The translations under genes and the position numbers were made by a program. Below, piece by piece: positions 40,201 to 51,569 of a DNA stretch of 64,000 nucleotides. Within the stretch, counting starts at the first letter, position 1; every line of letters starts with the position of its first letter. Source of the DNA: Brachionus plicatilis (Eukaryota; Rotifera; Eurotatoria; Ploima; Brachionidae); assembly GCA_010279815.1 (NCBI GenBank), contig QEOQ01000253.1:935978-999977 (forward strand), given 5' to 3'. The notes under the pieces were generated by a model. The model was not told the origin of the DNA, searched no databases, and saw nothing but the letters and a program-made list of their open reading frames with translations.

Positions 40201-43200
40201 TCGATATTTCACGCGAGTTTATGTGAATTATTCACATACGCTATTGAAATATATTTTTTTTTAATAAATATTTTTTTAAGACAATACATGGTTATCTTAT
40301 TCAAGGAGCATCCATTTGAAATATGGGATTTAAAGAGCTTTTCACTGATTAAAAAAATTTCAAGAAAATCACCGATAATTACTATTTTGGTAAGTATATT
40401 TTTTATTAAAGAAATAAATACAAAATTTGAATTAAATAAAGGAATGGTGTCCTCATGATTTTAATAAAAAAACAGAAGTTAAGTCAGTTGCTAAAGAATC
40501 AGATGCTACTGACGGGCAAAATTCAGAAAATATTAACACTGAAAAAGAGAACATCATATGCATTGATGATTCTGGACTAATGTATAGTTTTTGCGTTGAG
40601 ACCAACCATATAAAAGATGGTGCAATTGTTTTGCCAGAGGACGGTGAATTAATGAACGTTTTATCAATTGATTTAAAAAAAGATTTTATTGTTTGTGGTG
40701 ACTTGGACGGAAATTTGAGTCGCTGGAACTTGAGAACTAGATTTTTAAAATCAATTTGCTACAAACGCGGACTTGAAATAAAAAGAGTAAAATTTGCTCC
40801 TGGTAAAGAAAATATGCTTTTACTTGTACAATACAATGAGTTGATTCAAATCTATGATATTAATAATCTAGATTTATTTAGCGAATTTAAGTTAAAAAGT
40901 AAAATTTTAGACTCAAATTGGTGCTCGTCAGATAGACTTTTCATCCAATTCAGTGATTTTTCACTCAAAATCTTTGACGTCAACTTTAACATAAATTTTG
41001 ATTATGGTCAATTGATGGCACCAAACTTGTTCAATTTAGAGCAAAAAGAGACAAATTTATTCAAATTAAAAACTTTAATATTTGATCGTTTGAGCCAAAA
41101 TAAAATAGACGAATTGAGTCAAGATTTAACTTCACCAGAACTGGCAAAAATTTTGGGCCAAAATTTTCAGAATACTTATAAAAATTCAATTGATCGATTT
41201 GCTTATGTTAGTTTGCTTATCAACCTCAATGGATTTGAGACCAAATTCTGGACTCTATTTTCCTATTTAACAGAGACTGACAAAATTTCAAACAAAAGAA
41301 AATTTAGACCAGTTCTCGGCCATAATTCTTTAATGGTAAATTCATCCGAATTTTGTGCAAAAGAAATTGATATGTTGAATTTATATCGAGACAAAATTGA
41401 AGATCAACAAAACAACTCTGTTTTAAGGGACTTCATTTTATCCAATCAATTAGAATCAGCTTTTAATTTTTTAATGGAATCAGATCCCATTAGTGAAAGC
41501 TACACAAACAATTTGGTCAAGTTGGTTTTATAAAAAAAAAGCTTTTTCATTTTTTTGTATTTTTTTTGTTTTTCAAGAGCCTGCTTGATTGCAAGTGTTA
41601 AAGATTCAGATGAAAATTCTCAAGCTAAGACATCGATTAAGCTTGTGGCCACTAGTCTAATAGCTAATGGAAAGATATATGGTAAGTTTTTTTCTTCTCA
41701 CTGATAATGTACTCGGCATTCTCTAAGAAAAATAAATTTAAAGTTTGTTCACTTATTAATTCGTGCTCGATAAAATCTGTTTATAGTGAAATGTTCTAAA
41801 ATTAATTTAATGTTAAAAACAATTTTCAAAAATTTAGTTTTTAAATGATTCTAATGTCGAAAATCAGATATTAATGTTATATTATTTATTGTCAAAAAAT
41901 TAAATAGGAATTAATTGTTAAATTTTTTAATGCTAAAAGTTAAATAATGTTACATTTTTATTTAAAAAGTTTGACAAAAAAATAGTCGATTTTCTGCTAA
42001 TTGAATTTCAAATCTTTCCTAAAAAAAGTAAATTTTATTCAAGTTTTGAGAAAATTAAAACTTAACGATATTTATAGGGTTGATATATTTATGATCAACA
42101 AAAGATTTTTAATTTCAAAAAAATAGAACTTTCTTTAATTTTAAGATATTAAGATTTTTCCGCAAAGTAGTAATAATATTGTTTCTTTATGGCGTGTGCT
42201 AATTCATTAGCTAAAATTACTGATTTTTTACCAATTTTACTAGATGAATATAAAAATGACTTACATTTCATAAAATTACTAAGTTAATTTAAAAATGTGA
42301 ATTTATTTTAAAAATCAAGTTTGATGCTAGTTTTTTCAATATTTAATTAAAATTTTTAAAAAAAATAATTTTTATTTAACTTTTTTAAAATTTTTTTTTA
42401 TCCTTTGCCTCTATATGAACCAAATTGTAATAAGCAAAGAATTATTGAGATCTTAATTAGAAACCATATTTTTCATCAAAATTCATACCATAATTATCCA
42501 AATATTGTTCTAATTCAAAAAAAAAAAATCTGTAATTGCACAAAACATCCTTCTCTGGCTTAAAAAGATGCTCAAAATCCAGTTAAACGTCTATCTGCTG
42601 ATTTTTAATTTTTTTATAGTATAATCATGTTTAATTTATAATTTTAATACGATTTAGAAAAATTAATAAGAATAAATTTAGGAAAAAAATTTTTTTTTAG
42701 TAATTTTAGTTAAAGTTTCAGTAATTTTAATTAAAAAATAATGAATCGCCTTTCTTTATCACCTGAGTTGATACTGAGATTATGATTAAAATAAAACATC
42801 GATAATATAGCAAATAGATTTTAAAAATCTAGTAATCAATAGATATGCTAGATATTAGGTTAATGCTTAAAGGCATTAATTTCATGAACCGAAATAAAAT
42901 AAGATTAGAGATTCGAATATGCTGTAGATTAGATAACTTCTAGTTAAAATTTATTTAAAATTTTTAATTTAAACAAAAAACGAATTTTTTCAAAGAAAAA
43001 CTTGAAAAAAGAATAGTTTATTTTTTTAAAATTAGATTCTTTTAAAAAATGAGTAACATTGAGTAAAAATGACTTACCCTAAATTTGTTTAATTCGATAA
43101 AATTTGAAATTTTAATGGTAAGAAAAAATAAGAGTAGTAAATTAAATTTTTTAAAACCTTATTTGATTTCCGACAAAAAATTAAAGCTCATTGTAACATA

Positions 43201-44328
43201 AAATTTTAAAAATAATTTCTAAATTGTTAGAAAAATTTTAAGTGGATCGAAATTTAAAAACCTATTCTTTTTTTTCTTTAAATTTTTAGTTTTATTTATT
43301 TTAATTTTTTTTTCTAAATGAAAAAAATAGCATATCAAATATTCAAGTAGAAATTCACAACAAAAATTTAATTAAAACTTTGTGTTAAGATGTAAATAAA
43401 TAGAGTTATTTCTAGAAATTAAATTTGAGCTTCTAAAATATAAGGTCTTTAAAAATTATTGAAAAAACTATACACACAAAACTCAAAAAATTTTAAACAT
43501 TTATCGAGATGGGAAATCATTATCTTCAAAATTTATCTGTAATTTAATTTAATATTCTTTTAAATTCAAAATGATAAACATTAATATTGCTGATTTAGAA
43601 AATTTAACATTACTTGTTTACAAATTAAAAAGATTTAATGAAATTATCCTCATTAGGAAACTTGAAATAGAAACTATATAAATTTACCAGATTTTTTTTA
43701 AATAATTGGATTTAAAAAAACTTCAAATAAAAAAAAGTTTTTTATTCCTTTTTGACTCAGGTCTGACTTTAAAATAAAATTAATCAAAATATAAAATGAA
43801 AATTTTATTTTAGATGGTGTGGAGCTTTTGTGCCTGATAGGTTTAATTTTCGATGCTTGTCGATACTTGCAAGACAATAATGAATGGGAAAAAGCTGCCT
43901 GGTTGGCAAAGATGCGATTGAGTGAAAATGAGCAGCAAGAAATTATTAAAAGATGGAGTGAATATCTAATTTCAAACACAATAAACCGAAAAGTAATTTT
44001 TTAAGTTTAAAAATTATAGATTTTTTAAAATTTAATCATTTTCTATTAGGAATCAGCAATTTTTTTGCTTCTTAGCTGCAATTCTTATTGGAAAGTTTTG
44101 GATCTTCTAACAGACACTAACTATATCCAGCTAACTTATTTATTTTTCTATCACTTGATCAGTAATGGCATCATCGAAATTGGTGAAAATTTCCAATTAG
44201 ACAAGGATAAAAATTTTGCAGAAGAAATTTATAATCATGTCAACAGTATTGAAAATATTCATCATCAAACGATTGTTAAAAAAATAATCACCAACTTTTT
44301 GGAATTTAAAAAGCTTTTAAATTTTTAG
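37254..44328 (+). CDS. WDR11: WDR11-like WD-repeat protein
   Basis: In vertebrates WDR11 forms a complex with FAM91A1 and C17orf75 that tethers AP-1 vesicles at the trans-Golgi, and it is linked to Hedgehog signalling. Exons: 37254-37318, 37376-37445, 37494-37902, 37956-39060, 40281-40389, 40442-41520, 41578-41681, 43814-43992, 44050-44328; 3399 nt (1132 aa; human about 1224). Matches seen: NHLGCIALAYLNNIHIIDA (first blade), LLVYPRE-type LFLVYPREIFVFDLTIYQT, QPLLAxG-like YPLMAIGDSIGYLSIF, GIEWITLSSLIAW, KEHPFEIWDLKSFSLIKK, DLDGNLSRWNLR, FAPGKENMLLLV, and the C-terminal LVATSLIANGKIYDGVELL...ACRYLQDNNEWEKAAWLAK helical region. It is thus a two-beta-propeller protein with a C-terminal alpha-solenoid. 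Introns 39061-40280 and 41682-43813 are 1.2 and 2.1 kb. The donor at 41521 (GTTGGT) is weak. AATAAA at 44344-44349. Confidence 0.93.
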
Positions 44329-44571
44329 ACTTTTTGTAGCACAAATAAAATTTATCTTTTAAAATTTTTAAAATGTTTCTAAATCAAATGTAAAATATTA
44401 AATCTAAAACCTGAATTTTATATGAAGGTATATTACCATAGTTACACCATCAGTTAATAATAATCGCTAAAGAAAACAATAATTTATAATTATATTATTA
44501 TTTTTTATTTGAGATTTACCATTGAAGATTTAGTTTAAGATTTTTTTTCGTTTGCGGTAAGACCTACTAAT
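44329..44571. other. Short gap between WDR11 and CFAP73
   Basis: Only 243 bp separate the WDR11 stop codon from the next ATG on the same strand. It holds the WDR11 polyadenylation signal (44344-44349) and must contain the next promoter, unless the two genes are co-transcribed. Confidence 0.5.
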
Positions 44572-45821
44572 ATGGACATCAAGGACTATTTCCGGACTCT
44601 GTTTGAAAACAAGCTTCTGGTGTAATAAAATGATAAAATTTTATTTGGGTGGTATCTTTAATTTTATATTGAAGCAAAATGCCAGAAAAAGAAGAGGACC
44701 ATTTGACTCCGGCAACAAAGTTGTTAGAGAAAAGGCGAGAAATGGGTGAAGTTGAAACAGCATTGGCGGCAGAGAAAGAAGTAGCTTATGTTAACCACTA
44801 TAAAATTTTGCTTTAAATTATTTTTAAAAGGAATTTCAAATGAAAATGGAAAGCTTGTCCCAGCGAAGGATCGAATTGGAAAAAAAAGAAATGCAACTTA
44901 AAGAGTCTGTCATAAAATTTGACAAATTTTTGAAAGAGAATGATGCAAAATTGTCGCGAGCGGTCAAAAAAGCAGAAGACGAGAGAGAATTACAAAAAGC
45001 AAAGCAAAAAGAAATCGAGCGGCTTCAAAGCGAGATAGAAACTTTGACCACATTAAAAGAAAAACTGCAGCGCAAAGTTCAAAAAAATTCAAAATTTAAC
45101 AGATATTTAGAACAAGTAATCAAAAATTTAAATTAAAAAATTAATTTTTAAATTAATTAATTACTTAATTTTTTTTCCAGAGTGTAGAAGCTCTTGACGA
45201 ATTTCAAGAAATAAGAGAAGTAATAGACAGATATGAAACGCTGACCACAAATTACAAAGATCTACTGGAAATTGAGAAAGAAAATCAGGAAAGAATAAAT
45301 GACAGTAGAAAAGAGCTAAACTCTTATTTAGAGGTATTTTAATTATTTTAGTTTGCTTGAAGATTTATTTAAGTGAAATAGAGAAAAAATTACGAAATCT
45401 TGACTATGAATAATGAATTGGCCGAATTACAAACCAGACTTGATCGTTGCCAGAATGAGTCGCATAAAGCCGAAAATGAGTGGAATCACATACAAACTAC
45501 AGCAGCTGGTAAAACTTTACTAATTGGTGAAACTAGAATGTAAAACTAAATAAACTAAAATTCAGATAATATTTTTGAATAAAAATAGGGCCATCCGTAA
45601 TTTGTATCAGTTAGTAATTGCCCATCATGGAAAAAATAGTGAGAAATATGCCGATGTAGATACAGATCATCAATTAAAAAAAGCAAGTAGTTTGGTTGAA
45701 AAAAGGATTTTTAATTTATTTTTTCAAAAAGGTTCAAGAATTTGTTAATGATTTGACCAAAATAACTAACGAGTTAAGTCGAGAGGGTTTGGCATACTAT
45801 TCTACGGGTTCAGTTAATTAA
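44572..45821 (+). CDS. CFAP73: CFAP73/CCDC42-family coiled-coil ciliary protein
   Basis: Member of the CFAP73/CCDC42 family. CFAP73 (Chlamydomonas MIA2) belongs to the modifier-of-inner-arms complex that regulates I1 inner dynein in motile axonemes. Exons: 44572-44621, 44675-44780, 44831-45115, 45181-45333, 45382-45539, 45589-45682, 45732-45821; 936 nt (311 aa; human CFAP73 308). Family hallmarks: DYFRTLFENKLL at the start, then TPATKLLEKRREM, KFDKFLKENDAK, FQEIREVIDRYETL, EWNHIQTTAAGKTLLIG (family: W-x-x-IQNTAAxKTLLLG) and the final VQEFVNDLTKI helix. It is nearly all alpha-helical coiled coil. The intron at 45683-45731 has a GC donor (GCAAGT) with a normal AG acceptor; no GT choice keeps the frame. 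AATAAA at 45898-45903. Human CFAP73 matches slightly better than CCDC42 at the N-terminus (KMPEKEEDH against KLPEQAEDH). Confidence 0.93.
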
Positions 45822-47312
45822 AAAAATTTAATTATATTACACAATTTTAAATTTTTCTTGTTCTTTATTGTTTTTTTTCAAATGGATTTTATCATCAAAT
45901 AAAATTTAAAATTCAATGTTGTAGTAAATCGAAAATAATTAATAATCTTTATTAAACATTAATTTCAGACAAAAGAGACCTATTTTTAAATATATACTTT
46001 TCTAGTAAAACAAGTTTGCTACAAATCTAAATTTAGTTAAAAAATGTTTTTAATCTTAAAGTGATTACTTTCTTAAGTTTATTTTATTAGAAATGTAGAA
46101 AATTAATTGTTAAATAAGAATAGTTTTTTTTAGAAAATAAAGTAAACTTTTTCAAAAAATTTTATAAACACAAGCTTGAAATTTTAAAATTCTAAAACTT
46201 GTTTTGTTAAAATTAAGTTATTCCTCTAATTTTGATAGGAGGAGTATTTTTTATTAATATTCTTGAAAACATGTTTAGAAAATATATTTGATTTTAAGAC
46301 AGCTTAGAATTAAGTTACAAAAAAATATGCTTTTTGGCTTTTTTGTTGAAAAAAAAATATTTCTGACTGAGCTTCTTTCTGACTTGCGAAATTTTGCGAA
46401 ATAAAAAATGTGATCTGTATGTGTTAGAAATAAAATGGCAAAAAACGGCAAATTGAAGTTTGCGATCAAGATCAAAAGATCAAAATAAAAATTGTAATAA
46501 TTTTTTTAAATAATAGAGAAAATTTTTTTAAAAAGCAATTACTTGACATGTCATGTCAAGTTTATTTTCATATTTATAATTTTAATATATCCCTTTTTAT
46601 TGAACTTAATTAGTTTTAAATATTTTAATAGATTGTAATGAAAACTAACTTTTAAAGACAAATAAATTTACTGTTTTAAAATTTAAAAATTTATTTAGCT
46701 GAAAAAAAATTATTTCAGTTTGAATGAATGGATATAGAAGCTATAAATTTGAATTCGTGAATTAACTTAACCTAAATTATTTAAATTATTGATTGTTTTT
46801 GTTAAATAAATTAGAGATCAATCATTTTGATGTTAATTTGATAATGAACCACTATTAGACATAACATGTCTAGTAACGTTTAGTATTTATTTCTTTAAAA
46901 TTATTAAAATCTTTAGATTAGTTAGTTTTTAAAATTTTAAATGATCGTTTTGATCTTAAAATTTGATCTGAAACTTCAATTTGTCCCAAAAATATATTTT
47001 TTTGACTCTTTTGCCTCATTACTCTCAGTTTACTTCCTTTTTAAATTAAATTACATGCATCCTAAAAATTCCCTCTGAAAAAAAGTGAAAGGAGCAAATA
47101 ATTTTAATTCAATTTTTAAAATAATTTACATTTTAAATATTTTAAAATAAAAGTTATATTTTTAAACTTATATTTTAGTTTATTTTAATATTTTTGAAAA
47201 CAATGTATCCATTGTTACTTCCGTTAAAGCCTTCAAAATATACTAGCAGTTGATGATTTTTTCAAAATTTTTAGACAAATGCTTAAAATCAAACATTTAT
47301 TCATATAAAAAA
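45822..47312. other. Intergenic region, no gene seen
   Basis: Convergent 3' ends of CFAP73 (+) and the pseudouridine enzyme gene (-). It contains a perfect palindrome ACTTGACATG-T-CATGTCAAGT at 46541-46561 and long A/T runs. No coding or RNA gene recognised. Confidence 0.55.
46541..46561. repeat. Perfect 10-bp-arm palindrome
   Basis: ACTTGACATG and CATGTCAAGT are exact reverse complements around a single central T. Function unknown. It could be a binding site for a dimeric factor or a chance structure. Confidence 0.6.
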
Positions 47313-49517
47313 TTATTTTAATTGAACTTCTTTAATTTGACCAATGTATTTGTCAACAAGTTCTTGAACTGTTTTCAAATCTATGTCCGATATTTGTTTG
47401 GATACATTCATATTGGTAAGCAGAGCATATTTAGCCGCCAAAAGACCATTATAAATTGTACAAGTCAAATTATAGTCTTTGAATATACCTGCAATAATTC
47501 CGGAAGAATTGCTATCACCTGCACCACTTACATTCACAAACACATCATTTCTTTTCAGCTCGACAATAGGAAACAAATACATGTGAGGATTCCATTCTTT
47601 TTTTCTAAAATCGGCCAAATTTCTCTTTGATGGCAATTGATTGTTCTCGTCCAAGTTCAGCTTTACCGAGCTAGCTACAACCAAATCTTCTGTGCCTCTA
47701 GTCAAAAATATGAAAGGCACATATTTCAGCATATATTTTAAGATCTCTTTTAAATCATTTTCCTCAATAACCTCCATGTTATTCTCAAGCATAAACGAGT
47801 ATTTATGAGAAATCATCTTTAAAAGCTTATTCTCGGTCTGATCACCATTTAAAATTTGATTAAATATGGTCAATAACTCTTTATAATTAGGTGACATGAA
47901 AGTAATCTTATCCAAGCATTTCGAATCGTAGACTTTGGTGCACTTTCTTAAATCAGTTGGGTTAAACCAAACAGGTATATTTTCTTGGTGACAAAAATCA
48001 CATATAATCCTTATACTTTCATTTGGAATATCGGCATCTATCACACACAATTCAGAATTTTTGATCGAGTCCAAATTTTTTTGCACAAACAATGGATCTA
48101 TGGAGTCGTGAGCCTTCATGGAACCAAGTGCTAGTTTCAAATCACCACTCATTCCGAACACAGCACAGTAGGATCCCGTAGAAATTTTTTTGTCTTCCAC
48201 TATCTTTACTTGGTCGGTTTGGATGCCGATCCGCCTAAGTTCCTCAAAAACAAAGCGACCAATTAAGTCATTTCCAACTGAAGAGATTAGAGAATTGTGT
48301 ATCCCCATTTTAGTCAGTGCTTCGGCCATGTTCCTACCAACACCACCCAAAACTTGACTAAACATTGCCGGTTGGGTCACTCCATGAATGCTAAGAGTCG
48401 ATTCATCACTCAATTTAAAACTAAGATCCAAATTAATCCCACCAATTAAACTCACTTGACCACTTTGATTTTCATTGACCACAAAAGATTTCTGGTATTT
48501 TAGCCTATGCAATTCGAGCGCTATCTGAGCGCTCACTTTGGCATTGTTTTTAATCAAAGCTAAATTGGACCTCATAGATTCGCCTTTTGTTTTTTTGTTT
48601 ATTTTCTCAAGCAAAAAAGGGGTTACTTTTTTGCCGCTAATTTCTAGTACCGACGCCTCTTGCAAGGCGTCAGTAATGGCACTGTTTATTAACTCATAAT
48701 CAGCTGCATATTCATCTGGTATGGGTACAGCAATTAAAAGGCCAGAGTTAACACCCAATTTTAGATTAGACTGAATTAGACGAGCTGCCTCAGATGCACT
48801 TGAACAATTATAGGGTGCTGTAAAACCACTTTTTGCAGTGAAAAATGAAGGAAACTCTTTAGAGCCATTGTGGTTAAATGTGGCCACACAAACACCCATT
48901 GTTTCTAGATACTCCAGCGTTTTGCCTATGTCTAAAATTGACTTGACACCTGAGGAAACAACTGTGACAGGTGTTCTGGCCAATTCTTGTAGATCTGCTG
49001 AAATGTCCATTGATTCAGCATAATCACGGTGTACTCCTCCGATTCCTCCGGTGCAAAAAATTTCAATTCCTGCTGCATGTGCTGCAATACAGGTTGCTGA
49101 GACTGTTGTTCCACCAATAAGGGAATGATCTTTGGAGAAAACGTATGGCAAGTCGCGTCTGGATATTTTTATGGCTTTTTGATGGTCTTTAGCTATTCTT
49201 TCTAATTCAGTTTTATCCAGACCGACTTTTAGTTTTCCGTCCAGAAATGCAATCGTTGCTGGTACTGCTCCTTCTGATCGAATGACATCTTCAACCTCTA
49301 AAGCCATTTCAAGATTGGTTGGATATGGAAGACCATGAGTTATTATTGTGCTTTCCAAGGCCACCAAAGGCTTCGATGTAAGCTTGACTTCATTACTTCT
49401 TTTCAATAAATTGTTCTGAATTAGTTTATTTGTAGAATTTTGACGTGTGAATAAAAATTTAGTTCTTAGTCGAAAAATTAAATTAAGGTTTGGAGTTTTG
49501 TGCTTTAAATTATTCAT
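47313..49517 (-). CDS. Bifunctional pseudouridine-5'-phosphate glycosidase / PfkB (pseudouridine) kinase
   Basis: Predicted to degrade pseudouridine: the kinase half makes pseudouridine 5'-phosphate, and the glycosidase half cleaves its C-C bond to uracil and ribose 5-phosphate. Single 734-codon frame without introns. Residues 1-40 are basic and hydroxylated without acidic residues (RLRTKFLFTRQNSTN), like a mitochondrial presequence. Residues 46-345 are a PsuG-type glycosidase: ALESTIITHGLPYP with E55, GGTTVSATCIAAHAAGI, CTGGIGGVHR, and VKSILDIGKTLE with the Schiff-base lysine K192. From about 363 a PfkB domain follows: LIGGINLDLSF, GGVGRNMAEAL, a divergent C-terminal signature VSGAGDSNSSG holding the catalytic Asp, and a typical C-terminus. 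Bacteria usually encode psuG and psuK separately; such fusions occur in some eukaryotes. AATAAA (minus strand) at 47296-47301. Confidence 0.94.
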   Translation of the reverse strand: MNNLKHKTPNLNLIFRLRTKFLFTRQNSTNKLIQNNLLKRSNEVKLTSKPLVALESTIITHGLPYPTNLEMALEVEDVIRSEGAVPATIAFLDGKLKVGLDKTELERIAKDHQKAIKISRRDLPYVFSKDHSLIGGTTVSATCIAAHAAGIEIFCTGGIGGVHRDYAESMDISADLQELARTPVTVVSSGVKSILDIGKTLEYLETMGVCVATFNHNGSKEFPSFFTAKSGFTAPYNCSSASEAARLIQSNLKLGVNSGLLIAVPIPDEYAADYELINSAITDALQEASVLEISGKKVTPFLLEKINKKTKGESMRSNLALIKNNAKVSAQIALELHRLKYQKSFVVNENQSGQVSLIGGINLDLSFKLSDESTLSIHGVTQPAMFSQVLGGVGRNMAEALTKMGIHNSLISSVGNDLIGRFVFEELRRIGIQTDQVKIVEDKKISTGSYCAVFGMSGDLKLALGSMKAHDSIDPLFVQKNLDSIKNSELCVIDADIPNESIRIICDFCHQENIPVWFNPTDLRKCTKVYDSKCLDKITFMSPNYKELLTIFNQILNGDQTENKLLKMISHKYSFMLENNMEVIEENDLKEILKYMLKYVPFIFLTRGTEDLVVASSVKLNLDENNQLPSKRNLADFRKKEWNPHMYLFPIVELKRNDVFVNVSGAGDSNSSGIIAGIFKDYNLTCTIYNGLLAAKYALLTNMNVSKQISDIDLKTVQELVDKYIGQIKEVQLK

Positions 49518-49796
49518 TTTTATTTTGAATTCAGATAAATTTTGTTTTTTGGTTTAAAAAAAATTCAAATTTGCATTAAATTTTTTAAATATTTCAAGAA
49601 ATAAAATTTATTCTTCAGATACTTTGTCTTATTTTTGAATAAATTTTAATATTATTATTGTGTACTTATCAATTTTAATAACTTTTCAATCTGCTTTTAA
49701 TAAAAATAATTTTAAGTTTCAATAGATTTTGAAATTTTTTTAAATATTTTTAACTTAACTTTCTAATGCGAGTAATGATTTTAAATGGAAAAAATG
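49518..49796. other. Upstream region of the pseudouridine enzyme gene
   Basis: AT-rich sequence between the start codon (minus strand) and the inverted-repeat transposon. Presumed promoter. No other feature seen. Confidence 0.5.
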
Positions 49797-50550
49797 TACC
49801 GTATCCCCTTGTTTAGCGACGCATGCTTTAATACCATGAGTAGGATATTTGGTGCATGGTCTAACATAGACCTCACAATGTTAAATTTTTTATTTTAAAA
49901 GTCCTATGGGTCACATAGTCGATACATATTAAAAACGTAGCGTTTGTAATAGAAATTCAAATAGAAAAGCAGAGCTTCAAAAAAAATCTTTATTAGGGTC
50001 ACACCGTTCAACGTTTGCCATTGCAAGATATCCCAATACAACAAAATATACAAAATACTTCAACAAGTGTTAGTACGCCAGTTGTTTACAACAAGAATGG
50101 TTCAGTTAGAAAGCCACTAGGAAGAAAGAAAGGTTCTATGAATAAATCGAAAAAATAATTTTTTTTTTAATTTTTTTATTCTCTTTTTTGTCTTAAATTT
50201 TTAAATTTAAATGCCGGGTCAATAATTAAAATTAAACTTTTTTAAAATTTTTAATATTTTTTTTACCATAACTCTAACGTCGCATCTATAAAAAAACTCA
50301 ATAAATATTTTTTATATTTAATTTTTTTTTAAGTTTAAAACCCCGATTCTCTAATAAAGACTTTTTTTGAAGCTCTGCTTTTGTATTTGAATTTCTATTA
50401 TAAACGCTACGTTGTTAATATGTATCGACTATGTGACCCATAGGACTTTTAAAATAAAAAATTTAACATTGTGAGGTCAATGTTAGACCATGCACCAAAT
50501 ATCCTACTCAAGGTATTAAAGCATGCGTCGCTAAACAAGGGGATACGGTA
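49797..50550. mobile_element. 750-bp DNA transposon with ~205-bp terminal inverted repeats, TA-flanked
   Basis: The left end CCGTATCCCCTTGTTTAGCG starts at 49799. About 205 bp of it recurs as a nearly perfect reverse complement ending at 50548. TA dinucleotides at 49797-49798 and 50549-50550 fit a TA target duplication. The arms share blocks such as GCGACGCATGC, GGATATTTGGTGCATGG, GGTCACATAGTCGATACATA and AAGCAGAGCTTCAAAAAAA. The few differences (for instance ATGAGTAGG against TTGAGTAGG) suggest fairly recent activity. The ~350-bp core holds a short plus-strand coding remnant. It is probably a non-autonomous internal-deletion derivative. The superfamily is unassigned. Confidence 0.85.
50012..50158 (+). 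pseudogene. C-terminal remnant of a transposon protein with AT-hook-like motif
   Basis: In the core of the TA-flanked element a frame reads VQRLPLQDIPIQ...NGSVRKPLGRKKGSMNKSKK and stops at 50156-50158. The RKPLGRKKGS segment is AT-hook-like. There is no start codon and no catalytic domain, so it looks like the retained 3' end of the parent element's protein. Confidence 0.45.
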
Positions 50551-51569
50551 ATTAAATTAAATTTAATAAAAAATAAAATTTAATTTAAATATTTTAGGTA
50601 AAATTTAAAATATGTTTATTTTTTAAAAAATTGCAAGAAAAATAAGAAAAACGGCAGCTTTTTTGGTGCTTTTAGAATTTACAGTAAAATGGGTAAATTT
50701 ACGGAAAATTACGGAAATTATCGTATAATTTACGTAAATTTACGTAAAATTTCATTAGCGTATCATTAATGTAAATAATATTTTAAAAATTATTCTTTCT
50801 TCTGACAAACATGAATCGCAAAAATATAGATTTTTGCAATGTTTTTCAGAATATTTAAAAAAAAAAGAAATTAAAATAAATTTCTACAAAAAAAATTGAA
50901 ATAAATTTTAAATAAAATTATGTTCGAAACGATTTAATTAAACGAACTTAAATTTTAGAATTACTGAAATTTAGAGTCGAAAAAATTTAAACATAAAATC
51001 CCGAGCATTTTTTAGATTTATTTGCGGTCTAAAATCATCTAAACTATTAAAAATCATCCTTCTTGATAATTTTTGACATGGTTTTTCAGTAAAATTTAAA
51101 CAGAAAATTTTTATTTTAATTGGCATCTGAGAAAAAAATATTATTTTTAAAAAATATAATCATGGAAGGTGTCTTATTCAGAATAAAATAACATGTTCCT
51201 TGCTACCGGTTTAAATCTTACTATTTAAATAATCCAATTGTAAAAAATTTAGATTTAAATTGCATTGTGAATTTTGGAACAAAAAACAAAAAAAAAATTT
51301 AAAATGAAATAAATTTTTACTTTGAGTCTAAAAATTGTTCTGCTTAATGTATCAGCAAACTTTTTACCACCCAAATTATGTCTTTGCATTAACTCGACAA
51401 TTTAATTCTAATGATTTTCTAATTAATTAATTGTTTTACAGACTTTCAGGTTTTTTTTCATTGTTTTATTTAAATAATTTTACTATAAATTTTATTTTTT
51501 TATTTTATTTTAGTGTTGAGTTAAAAATGTTAGAAAGTTTGATTTTTGCATACTTGGACTATTTTAAAT
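50551..51569. other. AT-rich region, no gene seen
   Basis: A run of TTTACG-type words occurs at 50690-50760 (AAATTTACGGAAAATTACGG...), a short degenerate tandem. Nothing else recognised. Confidence 0.5.
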
